DNA from: Rhizobium sp. LC145
Lineage (GTDB): Bacteria > Pseudomonadota > Alphaproteobacteria > Rhizobiales > Rhizobiaceae
Assembly: GCF_001005825.1 (NCBI RefSeq)
Contig: NZ_LBHV01000008.1
Span: 188,501 to 252,500 of the forward strand
Reading direction: 5' to 3'
Length of the DNA: 64,000 bases
Made by a program: the position numbers and the translations under genes. Below are positions 17,541-26,856 of this stretch, one piece after another; the stretch's first letter is position 1; each line of letters opens with the position of its first letter. The notes beneath the pieces were generated by a model. That model had not been told where the DNA came from, ran no database searches, and saw nothing but the letters and a program-made list of their open reading frames with translations.

Positions 17541-18137
17541 TCAGCTTCCGGCAGCGGCCTTCTGGATCGCCGGCAGCAGCTCCTGGGTGAGACTGCGTTC
17601 GTCGAAGGGACCTACTTTCTTGTAGAGAATGGTTCCGTCCGGACCGACGAGATAGCTCTCCGGAATACCGTAGACGCCCCAATCGATGGCCGCCTTGCCG
17701 TTCGGGTCGACGCCGATCGCGGCATACGGATTTCCCAGTTCGCCGAGAAAGCGCAAGGCGTTGTCGTTGCGGTCCTTGTAGTTGATGCCGACGACCGTCA
17801 ACCGATCGTCCTTTGCGAGTTCCTTGAGGATCGGGTGCTCCTGCCTGCAGGGCACGCACCATGAGGCGAAGACGTTGACGAGCGTTAGTTTGCCCTTGAT
17901 CGCGGCATCGGTGAGCGCCGCGGTTCCCGAGCCTTCCAGAGGAGGCAGGGCAAGCGGCGGCGCGATCTTGCCGATCAGCGCCGAAGGGATGGCGGAGACA
18001 TCGCGACCGTTGACATCCTGATCGTATAACATCTTTCCAGCGACGGCGACGAAACCCGCAAAGACCGCGAGCGGAATGATCGCCAGCGCATAGCGGGCGT
18101 AGCTCTTGCGGGCAGGCGCGCCGGTCTCGATACTCAT
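17541..18137 (-). CDS. ccmG: Cytochrome c biogenesis thioredoxin CcmG/DsbE
   Basis: Membrane-anchored periplasmic thioredoxin that keeps apocytochrome c cysteines reduced for heme attachment. The 198-residue protein has an N-terminal anchor helix (ALAIIPLAVFAGFVAVAG) and a TlpA/ResA-type thioredoxin domain with active site WCVPC at residues 93-97 and the cis-Pro region GIPESYLV. Its ATG overlaps the ccmD TGA by 3 bp. It is the last gene of ccmABCDG. Confidence 0.96.
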   Translation of the reverse strand: MSIETGAPARKSYARYALAIIPLAVFAGFVAVAGKMLYDQDVNGRDVSAIPSALIGKIAPPLALPPLEGSGTAALTDAAIKGKLTLVNVFASWCVPCRQEHPILKELAKDDRLTVVGINYKDRNDNALRFLGELGNPYAAIGVDPNGKAAIDWGVYGIPESYLVGPDGTILYKKVGPFDERSLTQELLPAIQKAAAGS

Positions 18138-18307
18138 CTTGTCTCTCCCGCGGAATGGGTAGCGGAGCGCCTGCGGATGCCGGATGTCTCCAGTTCCGCG
18201 AGTTCCCGTCTGCGTGCGCGGCCGTCGAGCATCACCCAGCCGATCAGAGAGAGGATGACGAGCGCGGTGAGACCATAGGACATCGCGATATAAAAAGTAT
18301 GGCTCAT
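18134..18307 (-). CDS. ccmD: Heme exporter protein CcmD
   Basis: A 57-residue single-span membrane protein that helps release holo-CcmE from the CcmABC complex. It starts MSHTFYIAMSYGLTALVI, with one hydrophobic helix followed by an Arg-rich cytoplasmic tail (DGRARRRELAELE), the family pattern. AAAGGAGGAG within the end of ccmC serves as ribosome site, and the stop overlaps the ccmG start as ATGA. Easily missed because of its size. Confidence 0.92.
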   Translation of the reverse strand: MSHTFYIAMSYGLTALVILSLIGWVMLDGRARRRELAELETSGIRRRSATHSAGETR

Positions 18308-18311
18308 CGGG

Positions 18312-19070
18312 TCACTCCTCCTTTCCCGCCATGCGCGCGGCCATGCGGCGCTGCGCGGTCACACGGCGGCGCCAGATTTCATTGCGCATCGCCGCTACAT
18401 GCAAGGTGAAGAAGAGCAAGGTGAATGCCACCGCCATGACCAGGAGGGGCCACAGAAACTCCGCATCGATCGTCGGGCCGTCCAATCGGACAACGCTCGC
18501 CGGCTGGTGCAGCGTGTTCCACCAGTCGACCGAGAACTTGATGATCGGAATGTTGACGAAACCGACCAGGATGAGCACGGCGCTGACACGGGCGGCGCGC
18601 GAGGGATCATCCAGCGCGCGATTGAGCGCGATCAGTCCGAGATACATCAGGAAGAGAACGAAGACGGACGTGAGGCGGGCATCCCAGACCCACCAGGTGC
18701 CCCACATCGGCTTGCCCCAGAGAGAACCCGTGACCAGCGCGATCAGCGTGAAGGCTGCCCCGAGCGGCGCTGCCGCCTTGTGGCTCACATCCGCCAGGGG
18801 ATGGCGCCATACCAGCGTTCCGATCGCCGAGATCGCCATGACGGTGTAGCACATCATCGATAGCCAGGCGGCAGGCACGTGAACATACATGATCCGGACC
18901 GTGTCGCCCTGCTGATAGTCGCCTTCTGTCGTGAAGCTCAGGTAAAGACCGATTACGAAGAGCAATGCAGTGATGCCTGCCATCCAGGGCAAGATGCGCG
19001 CCGTCAGCGCGAGGAACCGCGTCGGGTTGGCGAGATCGCTGAATTTCGTGATCGCAAAGCTTTCGGTCAT
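18312..19070 (-). CDS. ccmC: Heme exporter/handling protein CcmC
   Basis: Inner-membrane protein that loads heme onto the chaperone CcmE. The 252-residue protein has six predicted helices and the tryptophan-rich heme-handling motif WGTWWVWDARLTS, with flanking histidines (YVHVPAAW, LVWRHPLAD). The chosen start MTESFAITKF at 19070 follows homology; an open frame continues to 19106. It lies between ccmB (45 bp gap) and ccmD (4 bp gap). Confidence 0.96.
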   Translation of the reverse strand: MTESFAITKFSDLANPTRFLALTARILPWMAGITALLFVIGLYLSFTTEGDYQQGDTVRIMYVHVPAAWLSMMCYTVMAISAIGTLVWRHPLADVSHKAAAPLGAAFTLIALVTGSLWGKPMWGTWWVWDARLTSVFVLFLMYLGLIALNRALDDPSRAARVSAVLILVGFVNIPIIKFSVDWWNTLHQPASVVRLDGPTIDAEFLWPLLVMAVAFTLLFFTLHVAAMRNEIWRRRVTAQRRMAARMAGKEE

Positions 19071-19115
19071 AGGGTCTTTCTGAAACACGATGAGCGCCGG
19101 GCGCATTGATCCTAG

Positions 19116-19775
19116 TCAATCACCGGCATTCTTCAACGCCAGTGCTGCGCCAACCGGCCCCAGTACCGCAAAAAACATCGTGAGCGCCACCAATATCAGG
19201 AAAGGCGGCATAAACGGGGCGGGCTCCTCCACCGCCGCATAGGACGCGCTGACGCCGAAGATCAGCACGGGGATGGCGAGCGGCAGGACGAGGATCGAGA
19301 CGAGCAGCCCGCCGCGCGGCAGCGCCACCGCAACGGCGGCGCCGACTGCGCCGATGAAGGTGATCGCAGGCGTACCGGCGAGCAGGGTCAGCATCACCGC
19401 GCCGATCGCCACTTCGTTCATGTTCATGAAGAGGCCGAGCAGAGGTGAGGCTATGACGAGAGGTAGACCGGTCGCGATCCAGTGCGCCAGGCATTTAACG
19501 AGTACCGTCAGCGCCAGCGGATGCTCCTGCATGAGCATCAGGTCGAGCGAGCCATCCTCGCGGTCAGTCTGGAACAGCCGGTCCAGCCCGAGAAGGGCCG
19601 AAAGCAATGCGCCGATCCAGAGGATTGCCGGGCCGATGCGGGAAAGCAGGTTGAGATCCGGGCCGACGCCGAATGGAATGACAGCCACGACGGTCAGAAA
19701 GAACAATACGCCGATCAGCGCGCCGCCGCCGGCACGTACCGAAAGTTTAAGGTCGCGGAGGAGGAGGTTGATCAT
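19116..19775 (-). CDS. ccmB: Heme exporter permease CcmB
   Basis: Membrane subunit of the CcmAB ABC transporter needed to release heme-loaded CcmE. The protein is 219 residues and has six hydrophobic helices and motifs LLRDLKLSVRAGGG and DREDGSLDLMLMQEHPL. The ATG at 19775 shares one base with the ccmA TGA (TGATG), arguing for coupled translation; in-frame GTG codons just upstream are less likely starts. Confidence 0.95.
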   Translation of the reverse strand: MINLLLRDLKLSVRAGGGALIGVLFFLTVVAVIPFGVGPDLNLLSRIGPAILWIGALLSALLGLDRLFQTDREDGSLDLMLMQEHPLALTVLVKCLAHWIATGLPLVIASPLLGLFMNMNEVAIGAVMLTLLAGTPAITFIGAVGAAVAVALPRGGLLVSILVLPLAIPVLIFGVSASYAAVEEPAPFMPPFLILVALTMFFAVLGPVGAALALKNAGD

Positions 19776-20419
19776 CACCACACACCCTCGCCGACACCGG
19801 CAAATCCCGTCATCCGGAGTTCCCGCGCATTCGTCAGCCCGAGAGGTTGATGAGTCGCGGCGATGACGATGCCTCCGTGCGCGAGGTGATTTCCGATCAG
19901 TCCGGTGATGATCACCTCCGCGCCCGAATCAAGCGCTGCGGTGGGTTCATCGAGCAGCCAGACGGGGCGATAAGCCACCAACAGCTTTGCGAAGGCCATA
20001 CGCCGTTGCTGTCCGGCGGAAAGGTATCCGAAAGGCAGATGGATGATTTCCTGAAGGCCCACCGCTTCAGCCGCGTCCGAAACCGAACTTCCGGTTCCAC
20101 CTAGGAAATCGCTGAAAAAGCTCTTCCAGAAGGAGAGGTTTTCGGCGACCGTGAGCTCGGCCTTCATGGCGTTGCGATGGCCGAGATAGTGGCAGGCCTC
20201 GCAGGCGCGTGCTCCTGCCTCGGCGTCTTGCGAAAACCAGGAGACGTTTCCCTTCTCCGGCCGAAGCAAGCCCGCCAGAACGCGCAGCAGCGTGGATTTT
20301 CCCGTGCCGTTGCGGCCGGTCAGGACGAGTGCTTCACCGGACGCCAGGACGAAGGAGATATCGGCGAAAAGCAGGTCTTCGCCGCGTTTTGCCGCGATAT
20401 TTTCGGCTGTCAGCCGCAT
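19775..20419 (-). CDS. ccmA: Heme exporter ATP-binding protein CcmA
   Basis: ATPase of the CcmAB(CD) complex in cytochrome c maturation (System I). The 214-residue protein has Walker A GRNGTGKST at 35-43, signature LSAGQQRRM, Walker B VWLLDEPTAALD and a switch His (IAATHQ). It is the first gene of the minus-strand ccmABCDG unit and is divergent from acnA. ccmE, ccmF and ccmH are not in the window, so they lie in another locus. Confidence 0.96.
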   Translation of the reverse strand: MRLTAENIAAKRGEDLLFADISFVLASGEALVLTGRNGTGKSTLLRVLAGLLRPEKGNVSWFSQDAEAGARACEACHYLGHRNAMKAELTVAENLSFWKSFFSDFLGGTGSSVSDAAEAVGLQEIIHLPFGYLSAGQQRRMAFAKLLVAYRPVWLLDEPTAALDSGAEVIITGLIGNHLAHGGIVIAATHQPLGLTNARELRMTGFAGVGEGVW

Positions 20420-20680
20420 GCTTCTCGCCTTCGTTCGAAATTTGATCGCCGGATGTGAAAAATCTTCAAAATGGTGTCTGGAACCCTTCTTAGAAATTAT
20501 CTATAAGCACTGCAACCACGCCAGCGGCCGGCGTGATTTTCATCTTGCGCCGAACCTGAAGACATCAAAAATCTTCTCGTGCGGACAGCGGAAATGGTCG
20601 CACCCGCATCCTGATGTGCATGAAGTGCATAGGCGTCCGCACGCGCGTGTTGGCTCTTAGTATCAGCGGGGTTATTTTCC

Positions 20681-23374
20681 GTGGCCAAATCTCTCGACAG
20701 CTTCAATTGTCGCTCCGTCCTTACCGTCGGCGGTAAAGACTATGTCTATTACAGCCTGCCCAAGGCCGAGGCGAATGGGCTCAAGGGCGTTTCCAAGCTT
20801 CCCTTCTCCATGAAGGTACTGCTCGAAAACCTCCTTCGCTTCGAAGATGGTCGTTCCGTCACCAAGGACCAGATTCTTGCCGTGGCGGAATGGCTGAACA
20901 ACAAGGGCAAGGTCGAAAGCGAAATCGCCTATCGCCCGGCCCGCGTGCTGATGCAGGACTTCACCGGCGTTCCGGCCGTGGTGGACCTTGCGGCGATGCG
21001 CGACGGCATCAAGGCGCTCGGCGGCGATCCGGAAAAGATCAATCCGCTGGTTCCGGTCGATCTCGTTATCGACCACTCGGTCATCGTCGACGAATTCGGT
21101 ACGCCGCAGGCTTTTGCCCGCAATGTCGAGCTGGAATACCAGCGCAACGGCGAGCGCTACCGCTTCCTGAAATGGGGTCAGCAGGCCTTCAAGAACTTCC
21201 GCGTCGTTCCTCCCGGCACGGGCATCTGTCACCAGGTCAATCTCGAATATCTCGGCCAGACGGTCTGGACGAATGAGGAAGACGGCGAAACCGTCGCCTA
21301 TCCCGACACCTGCGTCGGCACCGATTCGCACACCACGATGATCAACGGCCTCGGTGTTCTGGGCTGGGGTGTCGGCGGCATCGAAGCGGAAGCCTCCATG
21401 CTCGGCCAGCCCGTTTCCATGCTCCTGCCGGAAGTCGTCGGCTTCAAGCTCACCGGCAAGCTGAAGGAAGGCGTCACCGCGACCGACCTCGTGCTGACCG
21501 TCGTGCAGATGCTGCGCAAGAAGGGCGTCGTATCCAAGTTCGTCGAATTCTTCGGCCCGGGCATGGATAACATGCCACTCGCCGACCGCGCGACGATCGG
21601 CAACATGGGTCCTGAATACGGCGCGACCTGCGGCTTCTTCCCGGTTGACGGCGAAACTATCAACTACCTCAACATGTCCGGCCGCACCAAGGAGCGCATC
21701 GCGCTTGTCGAAGCCTATTCCAAGGCACAGGGCATGTGGCGCGAAGGCGACGGTTCTGATCTCGTCTTCACCGACACGCTGGAACTCGACCTCGGAGACG
21801 TCGTGCCGTCGATGGCCGGCCCGAAGCGCCCGGAAGGACGCATCGCGCTGGAAAACATCGCGTCCGGTTTCGCCGGCTCGATGGAGAGCGATTACAAGAA
21901 GCCCGGCCAGCTCGATAACCGCTATGCCGTCGAAGGCGAGGGCTTCGATCTCGGCCATGGCGATGTTGCGATCGCCGCCATCACCTCCTGCACCAATACG
22001 TCCAACCCATCGGTTCTGATTGCCGCCGGGCTGCTTGCACGCAACGCCGTTGCCAAGGGCTTGAAGACCAAGCCGTGGGTGAAGACCTCTCTGGCGCCGG
22101 GATCTCAGGTCGTCGGCGAATATCTTGCCAAGTCGGGTCTTCAGGCCGACTTGGACAAGCTCGGCTTCAACCTCGTCGGCTTCGGCTGCACGACCTGCAT
22201 CGGCAATTCCGGCCCGCTGCCGGCGCCGATCTCGAAGACGATCAACGACAAGGGCCTGATCGTTGCCGGCGTGCTCTCGGGCAACCGCAACTTCGAAGGT
22301 CGCATCTCGCCGGACGTCCAGGCCAACTATCTCGCCTCGCCGCCGCTCGTCGTCGCCTATGCGCTCGCCGGCTCGGTCCAGAAGGACCTGACCAAGGAGC
22401 CGATCGGTGAGGACCAGAACGGCAATCCGGTCTACCTCAAGGATATCTGGCCGACTTCGCACGAAGTGCAGGAATTCATCCAGAAATACGTCACCCGCGA
22501 GCTCTACGAGAGCAAGTATGCGGACGTCTTCAAGGGTGACCAGCACTGGCAGGCGGTCAATGCTCCGACGGGACAGACCTATGCCTGGGACGACACGTCG
22601 ACCTACGTGCAGAATCCGCCCTACTTCGTCGGCATGGGCAAGAAGGGCTCGGGCCTGAAGGATATCAAGGGCGCACGCGTTCTCGGCCTCTTCGGCGACA
22701 AGATCACTACCGACCACATTTCTCCGGCCGGTTCGATCAAGGCTGCTTCTCCGGCCGGCGCCTATCTCACGGAAAACGGCGTCGGGGTTGCCGATTTCAA
22801 CCAGTACGGCACGCGGCGCGGCAACCATGAAGTGATGATGCGCGGTACCTTTGCCAATATCCGCATCCGCAACTTCATGCTCGGCCCGAACGGCAAGGAA
22901 GGTGGCTACACCATCCACTATCCGTCGAAGGAAGAGATGTCGATTTACGATGCCGCGATGAAATACAAGGAAGAGGGCGTTCCGCTCGTCATCTTCGCCG
23001 GTGTCGAATACGGCAACGGTTCCTCGCGCGACTGGGCTGCCAAGGGCACCAATCTGCTCGGCGTCAAGGCCGTCATCGCCCAGTCCTTTGAGCGCATCCA
23101 TCGTTCGAACCTGGTTGGCATGGGTGTCGTGCCTTTCGTCTTCGAAGAGGGCACGACCTGGGCTTCGCTTGATCTCAAGGGCGATGAAGTGGTCACCATC
23201 GAAGGCCTGGAAGGCGACATCAAGCCGCGTGAGTGGAAGACGGCCAAGATCACCTATGGCGACGGCAAGGTGAAGGAAATCAACATCCTTTGCCGCATCG
23301 ATACGCTCGATGAAGTCATCTACATGAACAATGGCGGCATTCTGCAGACCGTTCTTCGCGATCTGGCTGCGTAA
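20681..23374 (+). CDS. acnA: Aconitate hydratase AcnA
   Basis: TCA-cycle enzyme converting citrate to isocitrate through cis-aconitate. The 897-residue protein matches the AcnA/IRP1 type in length and domain order. The three cluster ligands are visible: Cys437 in SCTNTSNPS and Cys503/Cys506 in [12 protein letters not shown]; substrate motifs [20 protein letters not shown] and [13 protein letters not shown] are intact. The start is GTG, with AGCGGGG upstream. It stands alone, ending in a strong terminator. The 5' region (261 bp) is shared with ccmA. Confidence 0.97.
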   Translation: MAKSLDSFNCRSVLTVGGKDYVYYSLPKAEANGLKGVSKLPFSMKVLLENLLRFEDGRSVTKDQILAVAEWLNNKGKVESEIAYRPARVLMQDFTGVPAVVDLAAMRDGIKALGGDPEKINPLVPVDLVIDHSVIVDEFGTPQAFARNVELEYQRNGERYRFLKWGQQAFKNFRVVPPGTGICHQVNLEYLGQTVWTNEEDGETVAYPDTCVGTDSHTTMINGLGVLGWGVGGIEAEASMLGQPVSMLLPEVVGFKLTGKLKEGVTATDLVLTVVQMLRKKGVVSKFVEFFGPGMDNMPLADRATIGNMGPEYGATCGFFPVDGETINYLNMSGRTKERIALVEAYSKAQGMWREGDGSDLVFTDTLELDLGDVVPSMAGPKRPEGRIALENIASGFAGSMESDYKKPGQLDNRYAVEGEGFDLGHGDVAIAAITSCTNTSNPSVLIAAGLLARNAVAKGLKTKPWVKTSLAPGSQVVGEYLAKSGLQADLDKLGFNLVGFGCTTCIGNSGPLPAPISKTINDKGLIVAGVLSGNRNFEGRISPDVQANYLASPPLVVAYALAGSVQKDLTKEPIGEDQNGNPVYLKDIWPTSHEVQEFIQKYVTRELYESKYADVFKGDQHWQAVNAPTGQTYAWDDTSTYVQNPPYFVGMGKKGSGLKDIKGARVLGLFGDKITTDHISPAGSIKAASPAGAYLTENGVGVADFNQYGTRRGNHEVMMRGTFANIRIRNFMLGPNGKEGGYTIHYPSKEEMSIYDAAMKYKEEGVPLVIFAGVEYGNGSSRDWAAKGTNLLGVKAVIAQSFERIHRSNLVGMGVVPFVFEEGTTWASLDLKGDEVVTIEGLEGDIKPREWKTAKITYGDGKVKEINILCRIDTLDEVIYMNNGGILQTVLRDLAA

Positions 23375-23386
23375 GCTTCATGATCC

Positions 23387-23421
23387 GCATCCGCCGGAGC
23401 GTACCTCCGGCGGATGCTTTT
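23387..23421 (+). terminator. Terminator after acnA
   Basis: A perfect 12-bp stem (GCATCCGCCGGA at 23387-23398, TCCGGCGGATGC at 23406-23417) with a 7-nt loop is followed by TTTT, 12 bp past the acnA stop. Confidence 0.9.
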
Positions 23422-23477
23422 CCCTCCGTTTTCCGGCGTCCGCTCATAGCGGCGTCCCGCCTCGATGAGGCCTGAGC

Positions 23478-24215
23478 TTGTCCCTCGTCATTTTTATCGG
23501 AATGGCCGTCACGGTTTTCCTGACGTCACTTCTGTCAGGCATTTTCGGCATGGCAGGCGGCCTCATCCTGCTCTGGACCCTGCTCTTCCTTTATCCGGTC
23601 GGCACGTCCATCGCGATCCATGGCGTCATCCAGATGACCTCCAACGGATCGCGGGCCTGGTTTTCCCGCGCCTATATCGACTGGAAGATCCTCGGCATAT
23701 TGTGCGTCGGCGTGTTCGTGTCCGGTTCAATTCTGTTTCTGATCGATTATACGCCCGACCTGACTGTCGTTCTGCTCGGGGTCGGGCTGATGCCGATCCT
23801 GGTCTGGCTGCCGTTCAAGCGGCTGCAGCTCGATGCCTCCCGTCCTTCCCATGCCTTTGTCGCCGGTCTCATGTCCGGTGCATTGACCATCAGTGTCGGC
23901 GTGGCCGGTCCGACCGTCGATATTTTCTTCATTCGCACCGAGATGGATCGCCGCAAGATCATCGCCACCAAGGCCTCGATCCAGACGCTCTCCCATATGG
24001 CGAAGATCGCGTTCTACTGGGACGCGGCATCCAGGTTGCCGGCAGTCGACCTGATCTCGGTGCTGGTCGCTGCGCCGATCGCCATTATCGGGGCGCTGGC
24101 GGGTAACGGAATCCTGCAGAGGATCACCGATGCTAACTTCCGCTCCTGGACCCGCTGGGTGGTGACTGGAATCGGCGCCGTTTATTTCGCCCAGGGCGTC
24201 GTAAAACTGCTCTGA
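23478..24215 (+). CDS. TauE/SafE family membrane transporter
   Basis: Second TauE/SafE-type protein of the window, 245 residues. Duplicated glycine-rich helices are visible: TSLLSGIFGMAGGLILLW and FVAGLMSGALTISVGVAGPTVDIFFI. Members export sulfite, sulfoacetate or other anions; the substrate is not deducible here. The proposed TTG start at 23478 has GAGG 8 bp upstream and gives the usual N-terminus MSLVIFIGMAVTVFLTS; an ATG at 23502 is the alternative and would shorten the first helix. It shares only the fold, not obvious close similarity, with the protein at 4127. Confidence 0.87.
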   Translation: MSLVIFIGMAVTVFLTSLLSGIFGMAGGLILLWTLLFLYPVGTSIAIHGVIQMTSNGSRAWFSRAYIDWKILGILCVGVFVSGSILFLIDYTPDLTVVLLGVGLMPILVWLPFKRLQLDASRPSHAFVAGLMSGALTISVGVAGPTVDIFFIRTEMDRRKIIATKASIQTLSHMAKIAFYWDAASRLPAVDLISVLVAAPIAIIGALAGNGILQRITDANFRSWTRWVVTGIGAVYFAQGVVKLL

Positions 24216-24411
24216 CTATCGCTTGCATGTATTCATCGATGGGCGTGGAACCTGAATGTCCGTTGGTCTCAGGGAATATCTTTGCCTCACCCCATCGTGA
24301 CTTCCTCTTTATGTATCGGGACGGTTACCTTGCATCATCCAGCTTGTTAGGTTCTTGGTTACGATATCACATCGTCGCCAATACAAAGTCCTTCGAAGAG
24401 GTCTGCACTTC

Positions 24412-25161
24412 ATGACGTCCCAGTTCCGCAAAGCGATCTTCCTCGCGGCCCTGCTGTTTTCGGGTACCGCGGTCGCGGAGGATACGAAACCGCCGAAGGG
24501 AGTCGTCGAATTGTTTACCTCTCAGGGCTGTTCGTCCTGCCCGCCGGCAGATACGGCCCTGCGCGACCTGGCCTTCCAGGGCGATGTCGTGGCGCTTTCC
24601 TACCATGTCGATTATTGGAACTATCTTGGTTGGACCGATACGCTGAGCTCGCGTGAAAACACCGAGCGGCAATACGGCTATGCCAGGACGCTCGGGCGAA
24701 GCGGCGTATACACGCCCCAGGCGGTGATCAATGGTCGGGACCATGTGAAGGGAACGGACCTTGCCGCCATCAACGGCAAGATCGATCTCCTGAAAGCCAG
24801 CGGCAAGGGTCTGAGCGTACCGGTCGCGGCCTCATTGCGTGGCAAGGAGATCGAGATCGAGATCGGTGAGGGCAAGGGCGAGGCGGAGGTGGTCGTCGCC
24901 TATTTCACCAGGCACGAGCAGGTGGAAGTCCTCAAGGGCGAAAACAGCGGCAAGCGCATGGATTACTGGCACAGCGTCTACGATGTCCAGTCGGTCGGCA
25001 TGTGGAACGGCAAAAGCATGAAAATCACATTGCCGGGCAAGCTGATGGGCAAATCCAAGAAGGACGGCTGCGCCGTATTGCTGCAAGCCTCGGGCCCCGG
25101 CGGAGAGCCGGCGGCCATCCTCGGCGCCACCATTCTGATGGTCGGGCGCAAGAAGTATTGA
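24412..25161 (+). CDS. DUF1223 secreted thioredoxin-like protein
   Basis: Secreted 249-residue protein of the DUF1223 family. It has a signal peptide (FRKAIFLAALLFSGTAVAE), then VELFTSQGCSSCPPAD, a thioredoxin-like CxxC motif, and a conserved VDYWNYLGWTDTL segment. The fold is predicted to be thioredoxin-like, so a periplasmic redox role is reasonable but unproven. The ATG at 24412 was chosen because it begins the signal peptide; the open frame extends 57 bp further upstream. It stands alone between TauE and the DUF2794 gene. Confidence 0.85.
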   Translation: MTSQFRKAIFLAALLFSGTAVAEDTKPPKGVVELFTSQGCSSCPPADTALRDLAFQGDVVALSYHVDYWNYLGWTDTLSSRENTERQYGYARTLGRSGVYTPQAVINGRDHVKGTDLAAINGKIDLLKASGKGLSVPVAASLRGKEIEIEIGEGKGEAEVVVAYFTRHEQVEVLKGENSGKRMDYWHSVYDVQSVGMWNGKSMKITLPGKLMGKSKKDGCAVLLQASGPGGEPAAILGATILMVGRKKY

Positions 25162-25435
25162 GGATTTTTGTCGGCGGCCCGGTCCGGGACACTGGGGGGC
25201 TGGGGGTAAGGGTCAATGTACCGGACCGGACCAAATTGGCGCAGAATCCACGCCAATCGACGCAGTCAATCTCGCTTTTGAATCGGGCGCTGTTTTGTCC
25301 GAAATGGGGCAAGAATAAAAACACCATCTCTGAACCAAAGCGGCACATGCAAAGGTTCCGGGGAGCAGGGTTGCATTTTCAATCCTCTCGGGCACACTGT
25401 CATCTCTCTGACATCTGATTGACTTGGGAGCCTTG

Positions 25436-25825
25436 ATGACAGATCAGCCGGATTTGCCGGGGAGCCAGAGTCCCCGTGACACAGCCGTCGTCGTCGATCT
25501 CAGCGAATATCGGCAGAGCCGCGACCCCGCCCCGGTCACCTTCCACCGGCGGGAGCTGGACGCAATCCTGAAAATCTACGGACGCATGGTCGGCGAGGGC
25601 GAATGGAAAGACTACGCCATCGACCATCTGAAGGACCGCGCGGTCTTCTCGATCTTCAATCGATCGGGTGAAATGCCGCTCTATCGGATCGAGAAGAATC
25701 CGAAATTTGCCAACAGGCAGGGCGCCTTTAGTGTCCTCAACACCCATGGAATGGTCCTCAAGCGAGGCCATGAGCTGCCGCAAGTTCTGAAGGTCTTCGA
25801 CAAGGCTCTGAAACTCATCGATTGA
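25436..25825 (+). CDS. DUF2794 family protein
   Basis: Small cytoplasmic protein of 129 residues found across Rhizobiales, family DUF2794, function unknown. Conserved segments are PVTFHRRELDAILKIYGRMV, GEWKDYAIDHLKDRAVFSIF and PLYRIEKNP. GGGAG five bp before the ATG at 25436 fixes the start. It is monocistronic, ending in a bidirectional-looking terminator shared with the convergent BI-1 gene. Confidence 0.85.
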   Translation: MTDQPDLPGSQSPRDTAVVVDLSEYRQSRDPAPVTFHRRELDAILKIYGRMVGEGEWKDYAIDHLKDRAVFSIFNRSGEMPLYRIEKNPKFANRQGAFSVLNTHGMVLKRGHELPQVLKVFDKALKLID

Positions 25826-25834
25826 ACAACAAAA

Positions 25835-25856
25835 AAGGCGGCTCGAAAGCCGCCTT
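25835..25856. terminator. Bidirectional terminator between DUF2794 and BI-1 genes
   Basis: A perfect 9-bp stem (AAGGCGGCT at 25835-25843, AGCCGCCTT at 25848-25856) closes a 4-nt loop; it has A-run on the left and TTCTTC on the right, so it can act on both strands between the two convergent genes. Confidence 0.85.
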
Positions 25857-25879
25857 CTTCGTATTCATGTCTTATGCCG

Positions 25880-26626
25880 TTATTCTTCGCGATTGCCGAG
25901 GAACTGCAGCAGGAACGTGAACAGGTTGACGAAGTCGAGATAGAGCGTCAGCGCGCCCATGATAGCCTTGCGGCCCATTACCGCGACGTCGTCGGCGTCG
26001 TAGTACATTTCCTTGATCTTCTGCGTGTCATAGGCTGTGAGACCGGCAAAGATCAGCACGCCGATTGCGGAGATGGCAAAGCCCATCGCCGAAGACTGCA
26101 GGAAGATATTCACCAGCGAAGCGATGATCAGGCCGAACAGGCCCATGATCAGGAACGAGCCCATGCCGGACAAGTCTTTCTTCGTCGTGTAACCATAGAG
26201 CGACAGGGCGCCGAACGAGGCGGCCGTGACGAAGAAGGTCTGCACGATGCTTTGGCCGGTGAAGACCAGGAAGATCGACGACAGCGAGAGGCCCATCAGC
26301 GCGGCATAGACCCAGAAGGTCGTTTGCGCGGCCGCGACGCTCATCGAGTTGATGCGGAAGCTGAGGAAGAAGACCATCGCCAGCGGAGCCAGCATGACAA
26401 CCCATTTCAGCGGGCTGGTATAGAGGAGCTGGCCGAAAGCCGTAAGCTGGCCGTCGGCAACCGCCATCTGCCATGTCAGAAAGGCCGCCACGCCGGTGAT
26501 CGCCAGCCCCGCCGCCATCAGGTTGTAAACCTTCAGCATATAGGCGCGGAGGCCCTCGTCGATCATCGCACCCGTCTGGACGCCAGTTCGCGCCATTCGG
26601 TTTTGATAGTTATTGAAGTCAGCCAT
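25880..26626 (-). CDS. Bax inhibitor-1/YccA (YbhL-type) membrane protein
   Basis: Inner-membrane protein of 248 residues in the BI-1/TMBIM family, whose bacterial members form pH-sensitive calcium leak channels or act with membrane proteases. Seven hydrophobic helices are visible, with N-terminal MADFNNYQNRMARTG and the C-terminal AYDTQKIKEMYY segment carrying the conserved Asp, plus LTLYLDFVNLFTFLLQFLG. GAGG precedes the ATG. The ~120-bp upstream leader is structured and contains a 29-codon open frame (see entries). Confidence 0.92.
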   Translation of the reverse strand: MADFNNYQNRMARTGVQTGAMIDEGLRAYMLKVYNLMAAGLAITGVAAFLTWQMAVADGQLTAFGQLLYTSPLKWVVMLAPLAMVFFLSFRINSMSVAAAQTTFWVYAALMGLSLSSIFLVFTGQSIVQTFFVTAASFGALSLYGYTTKKDLSGMGSFLIMGLFGLIIASLVNIFLQSSAMGFAISAIGVLIFAGLTAYDTQKIKEMYYDADDVAVMGRKAIMGALTLYLDFVNLFTFLLQFLGNREE

Positions 26627-26745
26627 TGTTTCCTCTTCAAGCTCCGGAATTGTTCACGGTGTCGGGCCCCCTTCGTTGACCCAGGCGCCGCTGCGGAGCT
26701 CCAGCAAGCCTGTCGTCAAATATGATGCGAGACCGCGTTTCATAC
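26627..26745 (-). ncRNA. Candidate ybhL-type leader RNA of the BI-1 gene
   Basis: The leader ahead of the BI-1 gene has a 7-bp perfect closing stem (AGCTCCG at 26640-26646 with CGGAGCT at 26694-26700) around a GC-rich region able to pair further (GGG/CCC). A conserved leader motif named ybhL is known upstream of BI-1-family genes in Rhizobiales; position and orientation fit, but I could not run a covariance search, so the identification is tentative. Confidence 0.45.
26654..26743 (-). CDS. Possible 29-residue leader peptide upstream of BI-1
   Basis: An open frame of 29 codons starts at ATG 26743 and ends 27 bp before the BI-1 ATG. The peptide begins MKRGLASYL and ends VNEGGPTP. There is no clear ribosome site, so it could be leaderless or spurious. 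It covers nearly the whole structured leader, so conservation there could reflect coding, RNA structure or both. Confidence 0.35.
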   Translation of the reverse strand: MKRGLASYLTTGLLELRSGAWVNEGGPTP

Positions 26746-26856
26746 AAGGGGTGTAGGCCGCGAAACCGCAGGCCATAGCGTGAATTAAGCAACCTATGAG
26801 GCATTCTGACGGGATTTTGATCCGAGAGTTAACGCAATTTGCAACTATTCGGAGAA

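Noticed and set aside
20672..23101. An 809-codon open frame antisense to acnA
   Set aside because: It is a reading shadow of a GC-rich gene with strong codon bias; the predicted protein is rich in D, R, V and H without a recognisable domain, and acnA on the plus strand is certain.
24227..24415. A 62-codon frame between the TauE and DUF1223 genes
   Set aside because: No ribosome site, no recognisable sequence pattern and codon use unlike neighbours; the 196-bp gap is more likely promoter DNA.
25162..25435. Weak inverted repeats (TTGGCG…CGCCAA and ATGCAA…TTGCAT) before the DUF2794 gene
   Set aside because: Six-base arms with long spacers are expected by chance at this length, and nothing links them to a regulator.
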